Assembly: GCF_001294205.1 (NCBI RefSeq)
Contig: NZ_LAQT01000010.1
Location: forward strand, 1-64,000
DNA: 64,000 nucleotides
From: Amantichitinum ursilacus
Lineage (GTDB): Bacteria; Pseudomonadota; Gammaproteobacteria; Burkholderiales; Chitinibacteraceae
Direction of reading: 5' to 3'
In this document: piece by piece, positions 43,471 through 51,539 of the stretch
Numbering within the stretch: the first letter of the stretch is position 1
Layout: every line of letters starts with the position of its first letter
The notes under the pieces: generated by a model
Databases searched by the model: none
What the model was told of the DNA's origin: nothing
The model's input: the letters and a program-made list of their open reading frames with translations, nothing else
Position numbers and translations under genes: made by a program

Positions 43471-43503
43471 CAATGCCGGCGGGCAACCCCGGCATTGCTT
43501 TCT
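43471..43503 (+). terminator. Intrinsic terminator after DUF2782 gene
   Basis: CAATGCCGG, nine-base loop, CCGGCATTG, then CTTT; nine base pairs, 14 bases past the stop codon. Confidence 0.8.
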
Positions 43504-43630
43504 CTGGCTAGAGGCCAGAGCGTCTTCCCAGGCCTGTCATCAGCGGCGCAGTCACGCTCCGGGGTCTTGTGGTTCAATCAGTCCGCTCTACCGCTCGGTA
43601 GCGCCGCAACACCAGGCACAGGTTTACAGC

Positions 43631-44584
43631 ATGTCCGTTTTTACCACCGTTACGCCCGACGATCTGGCGCCGTTTTTAAAGCGCTATTACATCGGGCAAT
43701 TGGTCGACCTTAAAGGCATTGCTGCCGGGATTACCAATACCAATTACTTTGTGACCACCACCCATGGTCGCTATGTGCTGACTTTGTTTGAAGCCCTGCA
43801 AAGCAGCGACCTGCCTTACTACGTCAATCTGACCGCGCATCTGGCGCATCACGGCATTGCGGTGGCGGCGCCCATTGCCAATATCGACGACCAATACACC
43901 GACACGCTCAATGGCCGCCCCACCCTGCTGGTGCCCTGTCTGCCTGGCACCGTGGTGGATGAGCCCAATGTGGCGCAATGCGCGCAAGTGGGTGAGATGC
44001 TGGCGCAAATGCATCTGGCCAGCCGCAGCTATCCGGCGCACATGCCCAACCCGCGCGGCGTGCAATGGTGGGCCGATACCGCCGCCGAGGTCATGCAATA
44101 TCTGGACGCCGACACCGCCGCGCGCCTGCAGGCCGAAGTGGATCTGCAACTGCGCCAGGACTATACAACGCTGCCGCAAGGCGTTATCCACGCCGATCTG
44201 TTCCGCGACAATGTATTGCTGGATGGCGACCGCATCGGCGGCTTTATCGATTTCTACTACGCCTGTAACGACGCGCTGCTGTACGACCTGGCGATTGCGC
44301 TTAACGACTGGTGCCGCGAAGAAGACGGCGATATCGACCGCGCGCGCGCCGAGGCGATGCTGCAGGCCTACCAAAGCGTGCGCCCGCTGGAGACCGCCGA
44401 ATTTGCCGCCTGGCCGGTGATTTTGCGCGGCGCAGCTTTGCGCTTCTGGACCTCGCGGCTGCTCGACTTTTACAAGCCCGCCACCGGCGAAATGACCTAC
44501 GCCAAAGATCCAACGCAATACGAACGCGTGATTACGCACCATGCGCAGCGCCAGGATTTCTGGCTAACGCCCGCGCCGGTTTGA
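43631..44584 (+). CDS. thrB: Homoserine kinase (APH-fold ThrB)
   Basis: Phosphorylates homoserine to O-phosphohomoserine for threonine synthesis. The 317-residue protein has the choline/aminoglycoside-kinase fold used by beta- and some gamma-proteobacterial ThrB rather than the GHMP fold: GITNTNYFVTTTHGRYVLTLFE (ATP-binding strands), GVIHADLFRDNVLLDGD near residue 185 (catalytic loop HADLFRDN), and GGFIDFYYACNDALLYDLAIALNDWC (metal-binding Asp). With metX/metW and ilvA elsewhere in the window, it covers branch points of homoserine metabolism. A strong terminator follows. Confidence 0.95.
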   Translation: MSVFTTVTPDDLAPFLKRYYIGQLVDLKGIAAGITNTNYFVTTTHGRYVLTLFEALQSSDLPYYVNLTAHLAHHGIAVAAPIANIDDQYTDTLNGRPTLLVPCLPGTVVDEPNVAQCAQVGEMLAQMHLASRSYPAHMPNPRGVQWWADTAAEVMQYLDADTAARLQAEVDLQLRQDYTTLPQGVIHADLFRDNVLLDGDRIGGFIDFYYACNDALLYDLAIALNDWCREEDGDIDRARAEAMLQAYQSVRPLETAEFAAWPVILRGAALRFWTSRLLDFYKPATGEMTYAKDPTQYERVITHHAQRQDFWLTPAPV

Positions 44585-44600
44585 TCTGACGATGCCCACG

Positions 44601-44640
44601 ACGGCAGCTACAGTGATGTAGCTGCCGTTGGCTTTTGCTG
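44601..44640 (+). terminator. Intrinsic terminator after thrB
   Basis: ACGGCAGCTACA, loop GTGA, TGTAGCTGCCGT: a perfect 12-base-pair stem, followed after a few bases by CTTTTG. Confidence 0.82.
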
Positions 44641-44683
44641 TAGCCGCTTTGCGTTTGACCTCTAACCCCGCTTCGAGCCCGCC

Positions 44684-46075
44684 ATGACCGATCTGCTGCA
44701 CGCCTTGTCCGAAATCCTCGACCCCGCTGGCATCCTGACCGGCGCGGCCACCGAGGGTTATATGATCGACGGCCGCCGCCGTTATCACGGCCGCAATCTG
44801 GCGGTGCTGCGCCCGCGCAATACCGAAGAAGTGGCCGCCATCGTCAAACTGTGCGCAGCGCATGGCGTGCCGATGGTGCCGCAAGGCGGTAACACCAGCC
44901 TGTGCGGCGCGGCCACGCCCGACGAAAGCGGCCACGCCGTGGTGATTGCGCTGGAACGCATGAACCGGGTGCTGGACGTGGACGTGGGCAATAACACCCT
45001 TACCGCCGAGGCCGGCGCGATCATCGCTGATCTGCAAAACGCGGCGCGCGACGCCGACCGCCTGTTTGCCGCCGATTGGGGCGCCAAGGGTTCGGCGCGC
45101 GTGGGCGGTGCGCTGGGCACCAACGCGGGCGGGCTTAATGTGCTGCGCTACGGCAATATGCGCGATCTGACGCTGGGCCTGGAGGTGGTGCTGGCCGATG
45201 GCCGCATCTGGAATGGCCTGCGCGGTTTGCGCAAGGACAATACTGGTTACGACCTCAAGCAATTGTTTATTGCGGGCGAAGGCTCACTCGGGATTATTAC
45301 GCGCGCTACTTTCAAACTGTTTCCGCTGCCCACGGCGCAGGCCACGGCGTTGGTGCCGGTGGCCAATCCGCAAGGCGCGGTGGATTTGCTGCGCGGCTTG
45401 CAGCATCGACTGGGCGATCGTGTTACGTCGTTTGAATTGCTGTCGCGCCGCTGCTGGCAATTGCTGGCGCAATATTGCCCGGAATTGCCCAAGCCCTTTG
45501 CCGAGCTGCCCGAATGGAGCGTGCTGGCCGAGGTGTCCGATGGCGGCACCGATGACGATCTGCTGGCGCGCTTTGGCGAAGCCTTGCTGGACGAAGGCGC
45601 GGACGACGCGGTGATTGCCACCTCGCGCAGTGACGCCGCCGACTTCTGGGCGCTGCGCGAAGCGGTGCCCGAGGCGCAGAAGCGCAAGGGCGTCAGCATC
45701 AAACAGGATATTGGCGTGCCGACGTCGGCGTTTCCGCAGTTTCTGCAAGAAGCCGAAGCCGCGCTGCAAGCCGCACTGCCTGGCGCGGATATCATTGCGT
45801 TTGGCCATCTGGGCGACGGCAATCTGCATTACAACGTGTTTCTTGATGACGTGACCAACGCCGCGTATCAGCACGAGCCGCGCATCAATGAAGTGGTGTA
45901 CGAGATCGTGCAGCGCCACGGTGGCACCATTTCGGCCGAACACGGCATTGGCCAGCTCAAGCGTGATCTGCTGCCGCAATACCGTAGCGAAGTGGAGCTG
46001 GATTTGATGCGCACCATCAAACACGCGCTTGATCCGCACAACCTGATGAATCCGGGCAAGTTGCTGGCCGGCTGA
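44684..46075 (+). CDS. FAD-linked D-2-hydroxyacid dehydrogenase (GlcD/D2HGDH family)
   Basis: 463 residues. The PCMH-type FAD domain has AVLRPRNTEEVAAIVKLCAAHG, VPMVPQGGNTSLCGAATPD (near residue 65), GGALGTNAGGLNVLRYGNMR and KDNTGYDLKQLFIAGEGSLGIIT. The C-terminal domain has IIAFGHLGDGNLHYNVFLDD (metal-binding His residues) and GGTISAEHGIGQLKRD. The set resembles D-2-hydroxyglutarate dehydrogenase more than glycolate oxidase GlcD, because no glcE/glcF genes follow. D-2-hydroxyglutarate is formed by SerA side activity, so recycling it is a plausible role. Confidence 0.9.
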   Translation: MTDLLHALSEILDPAGILTGAATEGYMIDGRRRYHGRNLAVLRPRNTEEVAAIVKLCAAHGVPMVPQGGNTSLCGAATPDESGHAVVIALERMNRVLDVDVGNNTLTAEAGAIIADLQNAARDADRLFAADWGAKGSARVGGALGTNAGGLNVLRYGNMRDLTLGLEVVLADGRIWNGLRGLRKDNTGYDLKQLFIAGEGSLGIITRATFKLFPLPTAQATALVPVANPQGAVDLLRGLQHRLGDRVTSFELLSRRCWQLLAQYCPELPKPFAELPEWSVLAEVSDGGTDDDLLARFGEALLDEGADDAVIATSRSDAADFWALREAVPEAQKRKGVSIKQDIGVPTSAFPQFLQEAEAALQAALPGADIIAFGHLGDGNLHYNVFLDDVTNAAYQHEPRINEVVYEIVQRHGGTISAEHGIGQLKRDLLPQYRSEVELDLMRTIKHALDPHNLMNPGKLLAG

Positions 46076-46158
46076 GAATTTATCCACCCATTGTTTACGC
46101 CGTCGCCAAGCCCACAAAGCCGGCGGCGGCCCGTGTAACCCCACCCAGGCACACCATC

Positions 46159-47289
46159 ATGCTGACGATTTCCACCGCATTTGATTCCGGCGCGATTGAC
46201 GTAATTTCGCTGGAAGACCCGTCCCATATCCGGCTAAACCTGCGCGCCGATAACGCGGCACCGCTGCGCCAGTGGTTTCATTTCCGCCTGGCGGGCACGG
46301 CGTTTCGTGAATGCGTGATGCATATCGAAAACGCCGGGCAATCAGCGTATCCGGGCGGCTGGACCGATTACGCGGCGCGCGCCTCGTACGACGGCGTGGA
46401 GTGGTTTACCGTGCCCACCAGTTATGAGAATGGCGTGCTGACCATCCGCCATCAGCCGCAACGCGATTCGGTGTATTACGCCTACTTTGAGCCGTATTCG
46501 TTTGAGCGCCATCTGCAAACGCTGGGCCATGCGCAAGTGACCGGTGAAGCCGTGGTGCAAGAGCTGGGCCAGACCGTGGATGGCCGTCCGCTGGACCTGC
46601 TGCGCGTGGGTACGCCCGATGCGGGCAAGAAAAAAATCTGGATCATCGCGCGCCAGCATCCGGGCGAGACCATGGCCGAGTGGTTTGCCGAAGGTCTGGT
46701 CAGCGCTTTGCTGGATCCGCATCACGCCGTTGCGCGTAAATTGCTGACCGAAGCGGTGTTCTACATCGTGCCCAATATGAATCCGGACGGCAGTGTACGC
46801 GGCAATCTACGTACCAATGCAGCGGGCACCAACCTCAACCGCGCATGGTTTGCCCCCAGCATCGAGACCAGCCCCGAGGTACTGCTGGTGCGCGATGCCA
46901 TGGAACAGACCGGGGTGGATGCGTTCCTCGATGTGCATGGCGACGAATCGATTCCGCATAACTTTGTGGCGGGCTGTCAGGACAATCCTTCGTTCTCGGA
47001 ACGCCAGCGCACGTTGAGCGCCACGTTCAAAGCCGCCTGGCTGGCCGCCAGCCCGGATTTCCAAGTGGAGCATGGTTATGGCGACGGCCGCTTTGGCCCG
47101 GAAACGCTGACCATGGCCACTAACTGGGTGGGCGATCGCTTTGATTGCCTGGCGTTTACCATCGAGATGCCGTTTAAAGACACCGCCAACCTGCCGGTGC
47201 CTGATGTGGGCTGGAATGGCGAGCGCAGCGCACAGTTTGGCGTATCGGTGCTGACGCCGCTGTTGGCGGTGGTGCGCGATCTACGCTGA
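46159..47289 (+). CDS. M14-family zinc carboxypeptidase (Nna1-like)
   Basis: 376 residues. The N-terminal beta-sandwich (about residues 1-125) is the domain found in cytosolic carboxypeptidase/Nna1-like proteins (QWFHFRLAGTAFRECVMHIEN; YYAYFEPYSFERH). The peptidase domain has KIWIIARQHPGETMAEWFAEG with zinc ligands His and Glu (HPGE), VPNMNPDGSVRGNLRTNAAGTNLNR with Arg/Asn substrate residues, DAFLDVHGDES giving the third zinc ligand His, and AFTIEMPF with the catalytic Glu. There is no signal peptide, so it should be cytoplasmic. The natural substrate is unknown. Confidence 0.9.
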   Translation: MLTISTAFDSGAIDVISLEDPSHIRLNLRADNAAPLRQWFHFRLAGTAFRECVMHIENAGQSAYPGGWTDYAARASYDGVEWFTVPTSYENGVLTIRHQPQRDSVYYAYFEPYSFERHLQTLGHAQVTGEAVVQELGQTVDGRPLDLLRVGTPDAGKKKIWIIARQHPGETMAEWFAEGLVSALLDPHHAVARKLLTEAVFYIVPNMNPDGSVRGNLRTNAAGTNLNRAWFAPSIETSPEVLLVRDAMEQTGVDAFLDVHGDESIPHNFVAGCQDNPSFSERQRTLSATFKAAWLAASPDFQVEHGYGDGRFGPETLTMATNWVGDRFDCLAFTIEMPFKDTANLPVPDVGWNGERSAQFGVSVLTPLLAVVRDLR

Positions 47290-47432
47290 GTTTGATCGAC
47301 ACCGTGGTGCCGGGCTTGCTGCCAGCGCCAGTTTGCCCGGCCTGCGGAGTGCTTCCGCCGCCGGGCTTTTTGTTGCGTGCGAACGCTTAAGCTGATGGTC
47401 GTTATCGGCTTTTAAGGTAGGGAGCGGACGAG

Positions 47433-48320
47433 ATGCAGATGGATGCGTTGGCGCGCTTTGCGGAGGCCTTGGTCGCGAGACCGGTGGCCGTCGCGCCCTT
47501 GGTCGAGGGCTTTTATGCACGGCTGTATCTCGCCAGCGCGGCCGATGGCCCCGTGTGCGTGCTCAAGGTATTCAAGCAGCGCGGGCATCGCCAGACCGAG
47601 ATCGACGCACTGGCGCGTTTGGGCGCTTGCTCGGTGGCGGCATTGCCCCGCGTCATTGGACAGGGTTCGGTCGAAACGCATGAGGTGTTGGCAATAAGCT
47701 GGCTGCCCGGCATTAACCCGGACCAGCTAACTGAGCCCACCGCGCGCATCCGCTTTAACGCCGACGCGACTGCGGCGTTAGCGCATTGGCATGGGCAATC
47801 GGCGGCTTATTTTGAGGACGTGGATGGCGCGCGCTATGCCACCTTTACGGATGCGTATGCCGCGTTTGTGGCGGCACGGTTGGCGTGGCTGGCGGCACAT
47901 CCAGAAAAAACGGCGGCCTGGTTGCCCGCTGCGGTGGCACAGGCCTGGCGGCGAGCTCGTCCGTTGCTGGATACGCTGGCCGACGACGCCCCCAGCCTGA
48001 TTCATGACGATCCGCACCCGGGTAATTTTCTGGCCGATGCCCAGACCGGCGCGTTAACGGCGGTGCTGGACCCGGGTCGTAGCCGCTTTAGCCATCGCGA
48101 GCTGGATGTGTTTCATCTGGCCGATGGCGGGCCGCAGCTGGGTCTATACGACGCTTATCTGGCGCGCTATCCACTGCACGCGGGCTATGCGACGCGGCGG
48201 CTGTTATTCAGCCTGCTGGACGATGTCTGGCATATCGAGCGAGCAGACTGGTTTGATGAAGCATGGATGCAGCGCAAGCTGGGCGCGCTGGATGTCGCAT
48301 TAACTGCGGCAGGCCGGTGA
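47433..48320 (+). CDS. Aminoglycoside/choline-kinase-fold phosphotransferase
   Basis: 295 residues. ATP-binding Lys in PVCVLKVFKQRGH (near residue 46), a Glu in RQTEIDALARLG, catalytic loop SLIHDDPHPGNFLAD near residue 190, and the metal-binding segment ALTAVLDPGRSRFSHRELDV. The HDDPHPGN loop is close to the APH consensus HxDxxxxN. The substrate cannot be told; sugars, amino sugars, small alcohols and proteins are all possible. It has its own ribosome-binding region (GGGAGCGGACGAG) and no operon partner. Confidence 0.78.
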   Translation: MQMDALARFAEALVARPVAVAPLVEGFYARLYLASAADGPVCVLKVFKQRGHRQTEIDALARLGACSVAALPRVIGQGSVETHEVLAISWLPGINPDQLTEPTARIRFNADATAALAHWHGQSAAYFEDVDGARYATFTDAYAAFVAARLAWLAAHPEKTAAWLPAAVAQAWRRARPLLDTLADDAPSLIHDDPHPGNFLADAQTGALTAVLDPGRSRFSHRELDVFHLADGGPQLGLYDAYLARYPLHAGYATRRLLFSLLDDVWHIERADWFDEAWMQRKLGALDVALTAAGR

Positions 48321-48378
48321 ACATGGTGCGGGGCGGAGCGGCATCGGTGCGTGCGCTGATGCGGCGGCCGCTGGCGGC

Positions 48379-48687
48379 TCAGGCCAGGATAGAGAGCGAA
48401 ACGTGTTCAGGCAGGTCGTCCGCGCGGCGACCCTGGCGGCGACGATCTTGCCCGGCGCGTGTATTCAGCGGTGTGGTCACCTGCTCTTGCCGCCGCGATT
48501 GCTTAAGGCGACGGTCTTCCCCCTTGCGGCGCTCTTCGCCATTCCAGGCGGGCGCCGGGGATTGTGCATAAGCCGCGCGCGGGTTTTGCGGACGGTACGG
48601 AGTGCGCACGCTGCCCCCGGTGCTATCGGCAATGGCCGAAGCGCCCAGCGTGCCGGTTTGCGTCGGGACCGGTGTTACGATAACCAT
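48379..48687 (-). CDS. Small basic protein with ERRxxxDRR motifs, unknown function
   Basis: 102 residues from ATG at 48687, with AAGGA nine bases upstream. The first 40 residues are Thr/Pro/Ala-rich. Then come ERRKGEDRRLKQSRRQEQ and DRRRQGRRADDLPEH, two E/D-R-R charged repeats probably forming helices. Similar E-R-R-x-x-x-D-R-R repeats occur in many short betaproteobacterial and gammaproteobacterial proteins of unknown role. It lies tail to tail with the kinase-like gene and downstream of rpoH, with the rpoH terminator between. Confidence 0.65.
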   Translation of the reverse strand: MVIVTPVPTQTGTLGASAIADSTGGSVRTPYRPQNPRAAYAQSPAPAWNGEERRKGEDRRLKQSRRQEQVTTPLNTRAGQDRRRQGRRADDLPEHVSLSILA

Positions 48688-48802
48688 CAATGTTCTTCCT
48701 TGTAGATCAGGTTGTTACCTTTTCTATCGGAGCCCACTCGCGCAACTTGAGTAGATTACTAAAAAATAAGTGTTTTTCTGACACTACTCTCTATTAAGGC
48801 GT

Positions 48803-48830
48803 AAAAAAAGGCACCCGAGGGTGCCCTTTT
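48803..48830 (-). terminator. Intrinsic terminator of rpoH
   Basis: Leftward: GGCACCC, two-base TC loop region, GGGTGCC, then a run of seven T. The stem begins 20 bases past the rpoH stop codon. It also has an A-run on its other side, so it may work in both directions. Confidence 0.88.
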
Positions 48831-48849
48831 CTTACCACTTTGCATGCGC

Positions 48850-49704
48850 TCAGGCGTCAGCCGGTTCCAGCGCCACTTTCATCTTTTGTAGCGCTTTGGC
48901 TTCAATCTGGCGGATACGTTCGGCCGAGACATTAAATTCGGCCGCCAGCTCGTGCAGCGTGGTACTGCCATCGTCGCCCAACCAGCGGGCTTCGATGATG
49001 CGACGGCTGCGCGGGTCCAGCGAATCCAGCGCGTGCAGAATGCCGTCGGATTGCAGCGTGTCGTAGGCGCGGCGCTCAAGCTGCTGGGTGGGTTCGTTAT
49101 CCGAATCAGCCAGCCAGTCGATCGGCGCGTAGCCATCGTCATCGCTGTCGTCGGCCATCAGTGCCACGTCCTGGCCGCTCATGCGCGTTTCCATTTCCAG
49201 CACTTCTTCGGGCTTGACCCCCAGATCATCGGCAATTTCTTTCGCCTGAGCGTGGGTCAGCGCGGCAAAGCCGGCTTTCATGGAACGCAGATTAAAAAAC
49301 AGTTTGCGCTGGGCTTTGGTGGTGGCAATCCGCACCAGGCGCCAGTTGCGCAGAATGTATTCGTGGATTTCCGCTTTGATCCAGTGCACGGCAAACGAGT
49401 ACAAGCGTACGCCGCGAGTGGGTTCAAAGCGTTTAACCGCCTTCATCAAGCCGATATTGCCTTCCTGGATCAGGTCGGCCTGGGGCAATCCGTAACCTGC
49501 GTAACCCCGAGCGATCGAGACCACCACACGCAGATGGGACAACACCAGCTGGCCGGCGGCTTCAAGATCATTCTCATGGGCGTAGCGGGTTGCCAGATCC
49601 ACTTCTTGCTCGTGGGTCAGCATCGGTACGGCATTGACGCGCTGTACGTAGCTTTCAATGCTGTCGCCACCAGTGATAACGGGCAATGCAACGCTATGGG
49701 CCAT
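48850..49704 (-). CDS. rpoH: RNA polymerase heat-shock sigma factor RpoH (sigma-32)
   Basis: 284 residues. Region 1.2/2 is visible as LTHEQEVDLATRYAHENDLEAA, LVLSHLRVVVSIARGYAGYG and QADLIQEGNIGLMKAVKRFEPTRGVRLYSFAVHWIKAEIHEYILRNWR (core binding and -10 recognition). The RpoH box TTKAQRKLFFNLR, which is specific to heat-shock sigma factors, follows near residue 132. Region 4 at the C-terminus has TLHELAAEFNVSAERIRQIEAKALQKM for -35 contact. AGGAG sits upstream of the ATG. A perfect CIRCE element lies 51 bases upstream, so HrcA repression is expected. It sits beside ftsXEY, as in other proteobacteria. Confidence 0.98.
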   Translation of the reverse strand: MAHSVALPVITGGDSIESYVQRVNAVPMLTHEQEVDLATRYAHENDLEAAGQLVLSHLRVVVSIARGYAGYGLPQADLIQEGNIGLMKAVKRFEPTRGVRLYSFAVHWIKAEIHEYILRNWRLVRIATTKAQRKLFFNLRSMKAGFAALTHAQAKEIADDLGVKPEEVLEMETRMSGQDVALMADDSDDDGYAPIDWLADSDNEPTQQLERRAYDTLQSDGILHALDSLDPRSRRIIEARWLGDDGSTTLHELAAEFNVSAERIRQIEAKALQKMKVALEPADA

Positions 49705-49727
49705 GTGTTTCTCCTGTCTTTTTTCGG

Positions 49728-49744
49728 CGTCGTTTCAAACGACG
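49728..49744 (-). promoter_or_regulatory. Hairpin in rpoH 5' leader
   Basis: CGTCGTTT, one base, AAACGACG: a 17-base palindrome between the CIRCE site and the ribosome-binding site. In RNA it would give a hairpin with a tight loop ending 23 bases before the start codon. It could affect rpoH translation or stability; it could also be a second operator. Confidence 0.45.
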
Positions 49745-49754
49745 ACGCTGGATA

Positions 49755-49781
49755 TTAGCACTCCGAACTTCAGAGTGCTAA
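49755..49781 (-). promoter_or_regulatory. CIRCE element (HrcA operator) upstream of rpoH
   Basis: TTAGCACTC, nine bases, GAGTGCTAA: an exact match to the CIRCE consensus. On the minus strand its arms overlap a plausible -35 TTAGCA and an 18-base-spaced -10 TAATAT, so HrcA bound here would block the promoter. CIRCE in front of rpoH is known in betaproteobacteria and means that HrcA controls the sigma-32 regulon from the top. Confidence 0.93.
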
Positions 49782-49918
49782 CCGAACTAAAAAGTTCAGT
49801 CGTGAATTCAAGCACACGAGTCCCTGTGTTGCACGGCAATATTTTTTATCCCGATGATAGTTACCGACTACCGGAGGCACAAATATAACCCTTTGTTTAT
49901 CAGGGTTTTATCAGGCAA

Positions 49919-50824
49919 TTACCGAAACTGGCGTAGATGTCGACTGACAGCGATCAGTGCGCCGACCAGGCAAAGTACCGTGGTCACCGCCAGCGTAATC
50001 GCCGCCAGCAGCCAGTCTGGCCGCGCCAGCGAGAACGGTTGGCCGTAGCTTTGCGCCAGGGCCAGCACGGATGGATTTAGCCAGCTGCGCGCGCCTGCCA
50101 CGATGCCGCACGCCAGTAGACCGCCCAGGATGCCCTGCAGTGCGGCAAAGTAGACGAACGGTCTACGAATAAATGCATCGGTCGCCCCGATCAACTTGGC
50201 GACTTCAATCTCATCCCTTCGGATGACAATCTGCAGACGGATGGCGTTACCCGTAATCAGCACCAGCGCCACCGCCAATAACACCACCACGACTTGCAGC
50301 AGGGCGATGCCTGCGGCAATCAATTGCTGTAGCCGATGCGCCCAGGCCGAATCCAGCTGCACCTGCTCCACGGCCGATTGCGTGCTCAGTTCGCTCTTCA
50401 ATGCTTCGAGTTGTTCAGCGGGCACATCGGTGCGCGCGGTCAGGACAAAGGCATCGGGCAAGGGATTGTCAGTCAGGCCGGCCAGCAGATCGGTCCCACC
50501 CAGGCCTGCCTGCATTTGCTTAAGCGCTTCTTCTTTGCTGACAAAGCGGCTATTCAATAAACGCGGATCGGCTTTGAGCTTTTGCTTTAACGCTTCCACT
50601 TCCGGCGTGCCCACGCTGGTGCGCAGATACACCGACAACTGCGGCTCAACCGGCAAATGCGCGGTGACGCTTTGCGCGCTGGCAATCAATAAATAAAAGC
50701 CCAGCGGAAACGCCGCTGCAATGCCGATCACCAGCAGGTTTAACAAGCTGGTCAACGGCGCGCGCGCCATCGCGCCCAGCGTGCGGCTTAAAGCAATCAG
50801 ATTAAGTCGTATCCAGTGTTTCAT
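49919..50824 (-). CDS. ftsX: Cell division protein FtsX
   Basis: Membrane partner of FtsE; together they link divisome constriction to activation of peptidoglycan amidases through EnvC. 301 residues, four transmembrane segments: one near residue 28 (LLVIGIAAAFPLGFYLLIA), then a periplasmic domain (about residues 50-165, VEPQLSVYLRTSVGTPEVEALK), then three C-terminal helices (VVVLLAVALVLITGNAIRL; YFAALQGILGGLLACGIVAG; LAAITLAVTTVLCLVGALIAV). It starts seven bases after the ftsE stop. Confidence 0.95.
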   Translation of the reverse strand: MKHWIRLNLIALSRTLGAMARAPLTSLLNLLVIGIAAAFPLGFYLLIASAQSVTAHLPVEPQLSVYLRTSVGTPEVEALKQKLKADPRLLNSRFVSKEEALKQMQAGLGGTDLLAGLTDNPLPDAFVLTARTDVPAEQLEALKSELSTQSAVEQVQLDSAWAHRLQQLIAAGIALLQVVVVLLAVALVLITGNAIRLQIVIRRDEIEVAKLIGATDAFIRRPFVYFAALQGILGGLLACGIVAGARSWLNPSVLALAQSYGQPFSLARPDWLLAAITLAVTTVLCLVGALIAVSRHLRQFR

Positions 50825-50831
50825 CGTGGGC

Positions 50832-51485
50832 TCAGGCGGTGAACTGGCCGTGTTTCAGGCGCAGGATACGGCGACCGTAATCGGCCATCAGGTTTTCATC
50901 GTGCGCCGAAATCACCAGCGTTACGCCCACCTGGTGGAAGGATTTGAACAGCTGCAGGATGTCCTGGGCGTAATCGCGATCAAGGTTGGCGGTGGGTTCA
51001 TCAGCCAGCAAGATGGACGGCCGGTGCACTACGGCGCGCGCAATGCACAGCCGCTGTTGCTCGCCGCCCGACAGGCTGACTGGATTGAGCTTGTCTTTGC
51101 CGCTTAGCCCCACCTTGTCCAGCGCAGCCAGCACGCGGCGATGCCCTTCCTGATGGCCAAAGCCGATGATATCGAGCGGCAACCGCACGTTGTCGTACAC
51201 GCTGCGATCAAACAGGATTTTGTGATCCTGAAAAATCAGCCCGATATGACGGCGCACATACGGTAAAGACGCGCGGCGCATGCGCGCCAGATTCTGGTTG
51301 TTGACCAGCACCGAGCCCGCTGTGGGGCGTTCGATGCCGGCAATCAGCTTCAGCAACGTGGATTTGCCCGCGCCCGAATGGCCCGCCAGGAAGACCAGTT
51401 CGCCGTCCTGGATTTCAAAACTCAGTTGTTTGATGGCATCAAAGCCACCCGGATAACGCTTGGTGACCTGCTGAAACTGGATCAT
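50832..51485 (-). CDS. ftsE: Cell division ATP-binding protein FtsE
   Basis: ABC ATPase of the FtsEX complex, 217 residues from MIQFQQVTKRYPGGFDAIK. Walker A GHSGAGKSTLL near residue 38, Q-loop GLIFQDHKIL, signature VSLSGGEQQRLCIARA, Walker B ILLADEPTANLD, and H-loop VISAHDENL. The usual FtsE length is 215-222 residues, which argues for the start at 51485 over 51533. It lies between ftsY and ftsX. Confidence 0.96.
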   Translation of the reverse strand: MIQFQQVTKRYPGGFDAIKQLSFEIQDGELVFLAGHSGAGKSTLLKLIAGIERPTAGSVLVNNQNLARMRRASLPYVRRHIGLIFQDHKILFDRSVYDNVRLPLDIIGFGHQEGHRRVLAALDKVGLSGKDKLNPVSLSGGEQQRLCIARAVVHRPSILLADEPTANLDRDYAQDILQLFKSFHQVGVTLVISAHDENLMADYGRRILRLKHGQFTA

Positions 51486-51539
51486 CGGCTGTCCGTGCAA
51501 GGTGATCGGAACGGGGCGCTGGTCGACATCCAACCGGGT

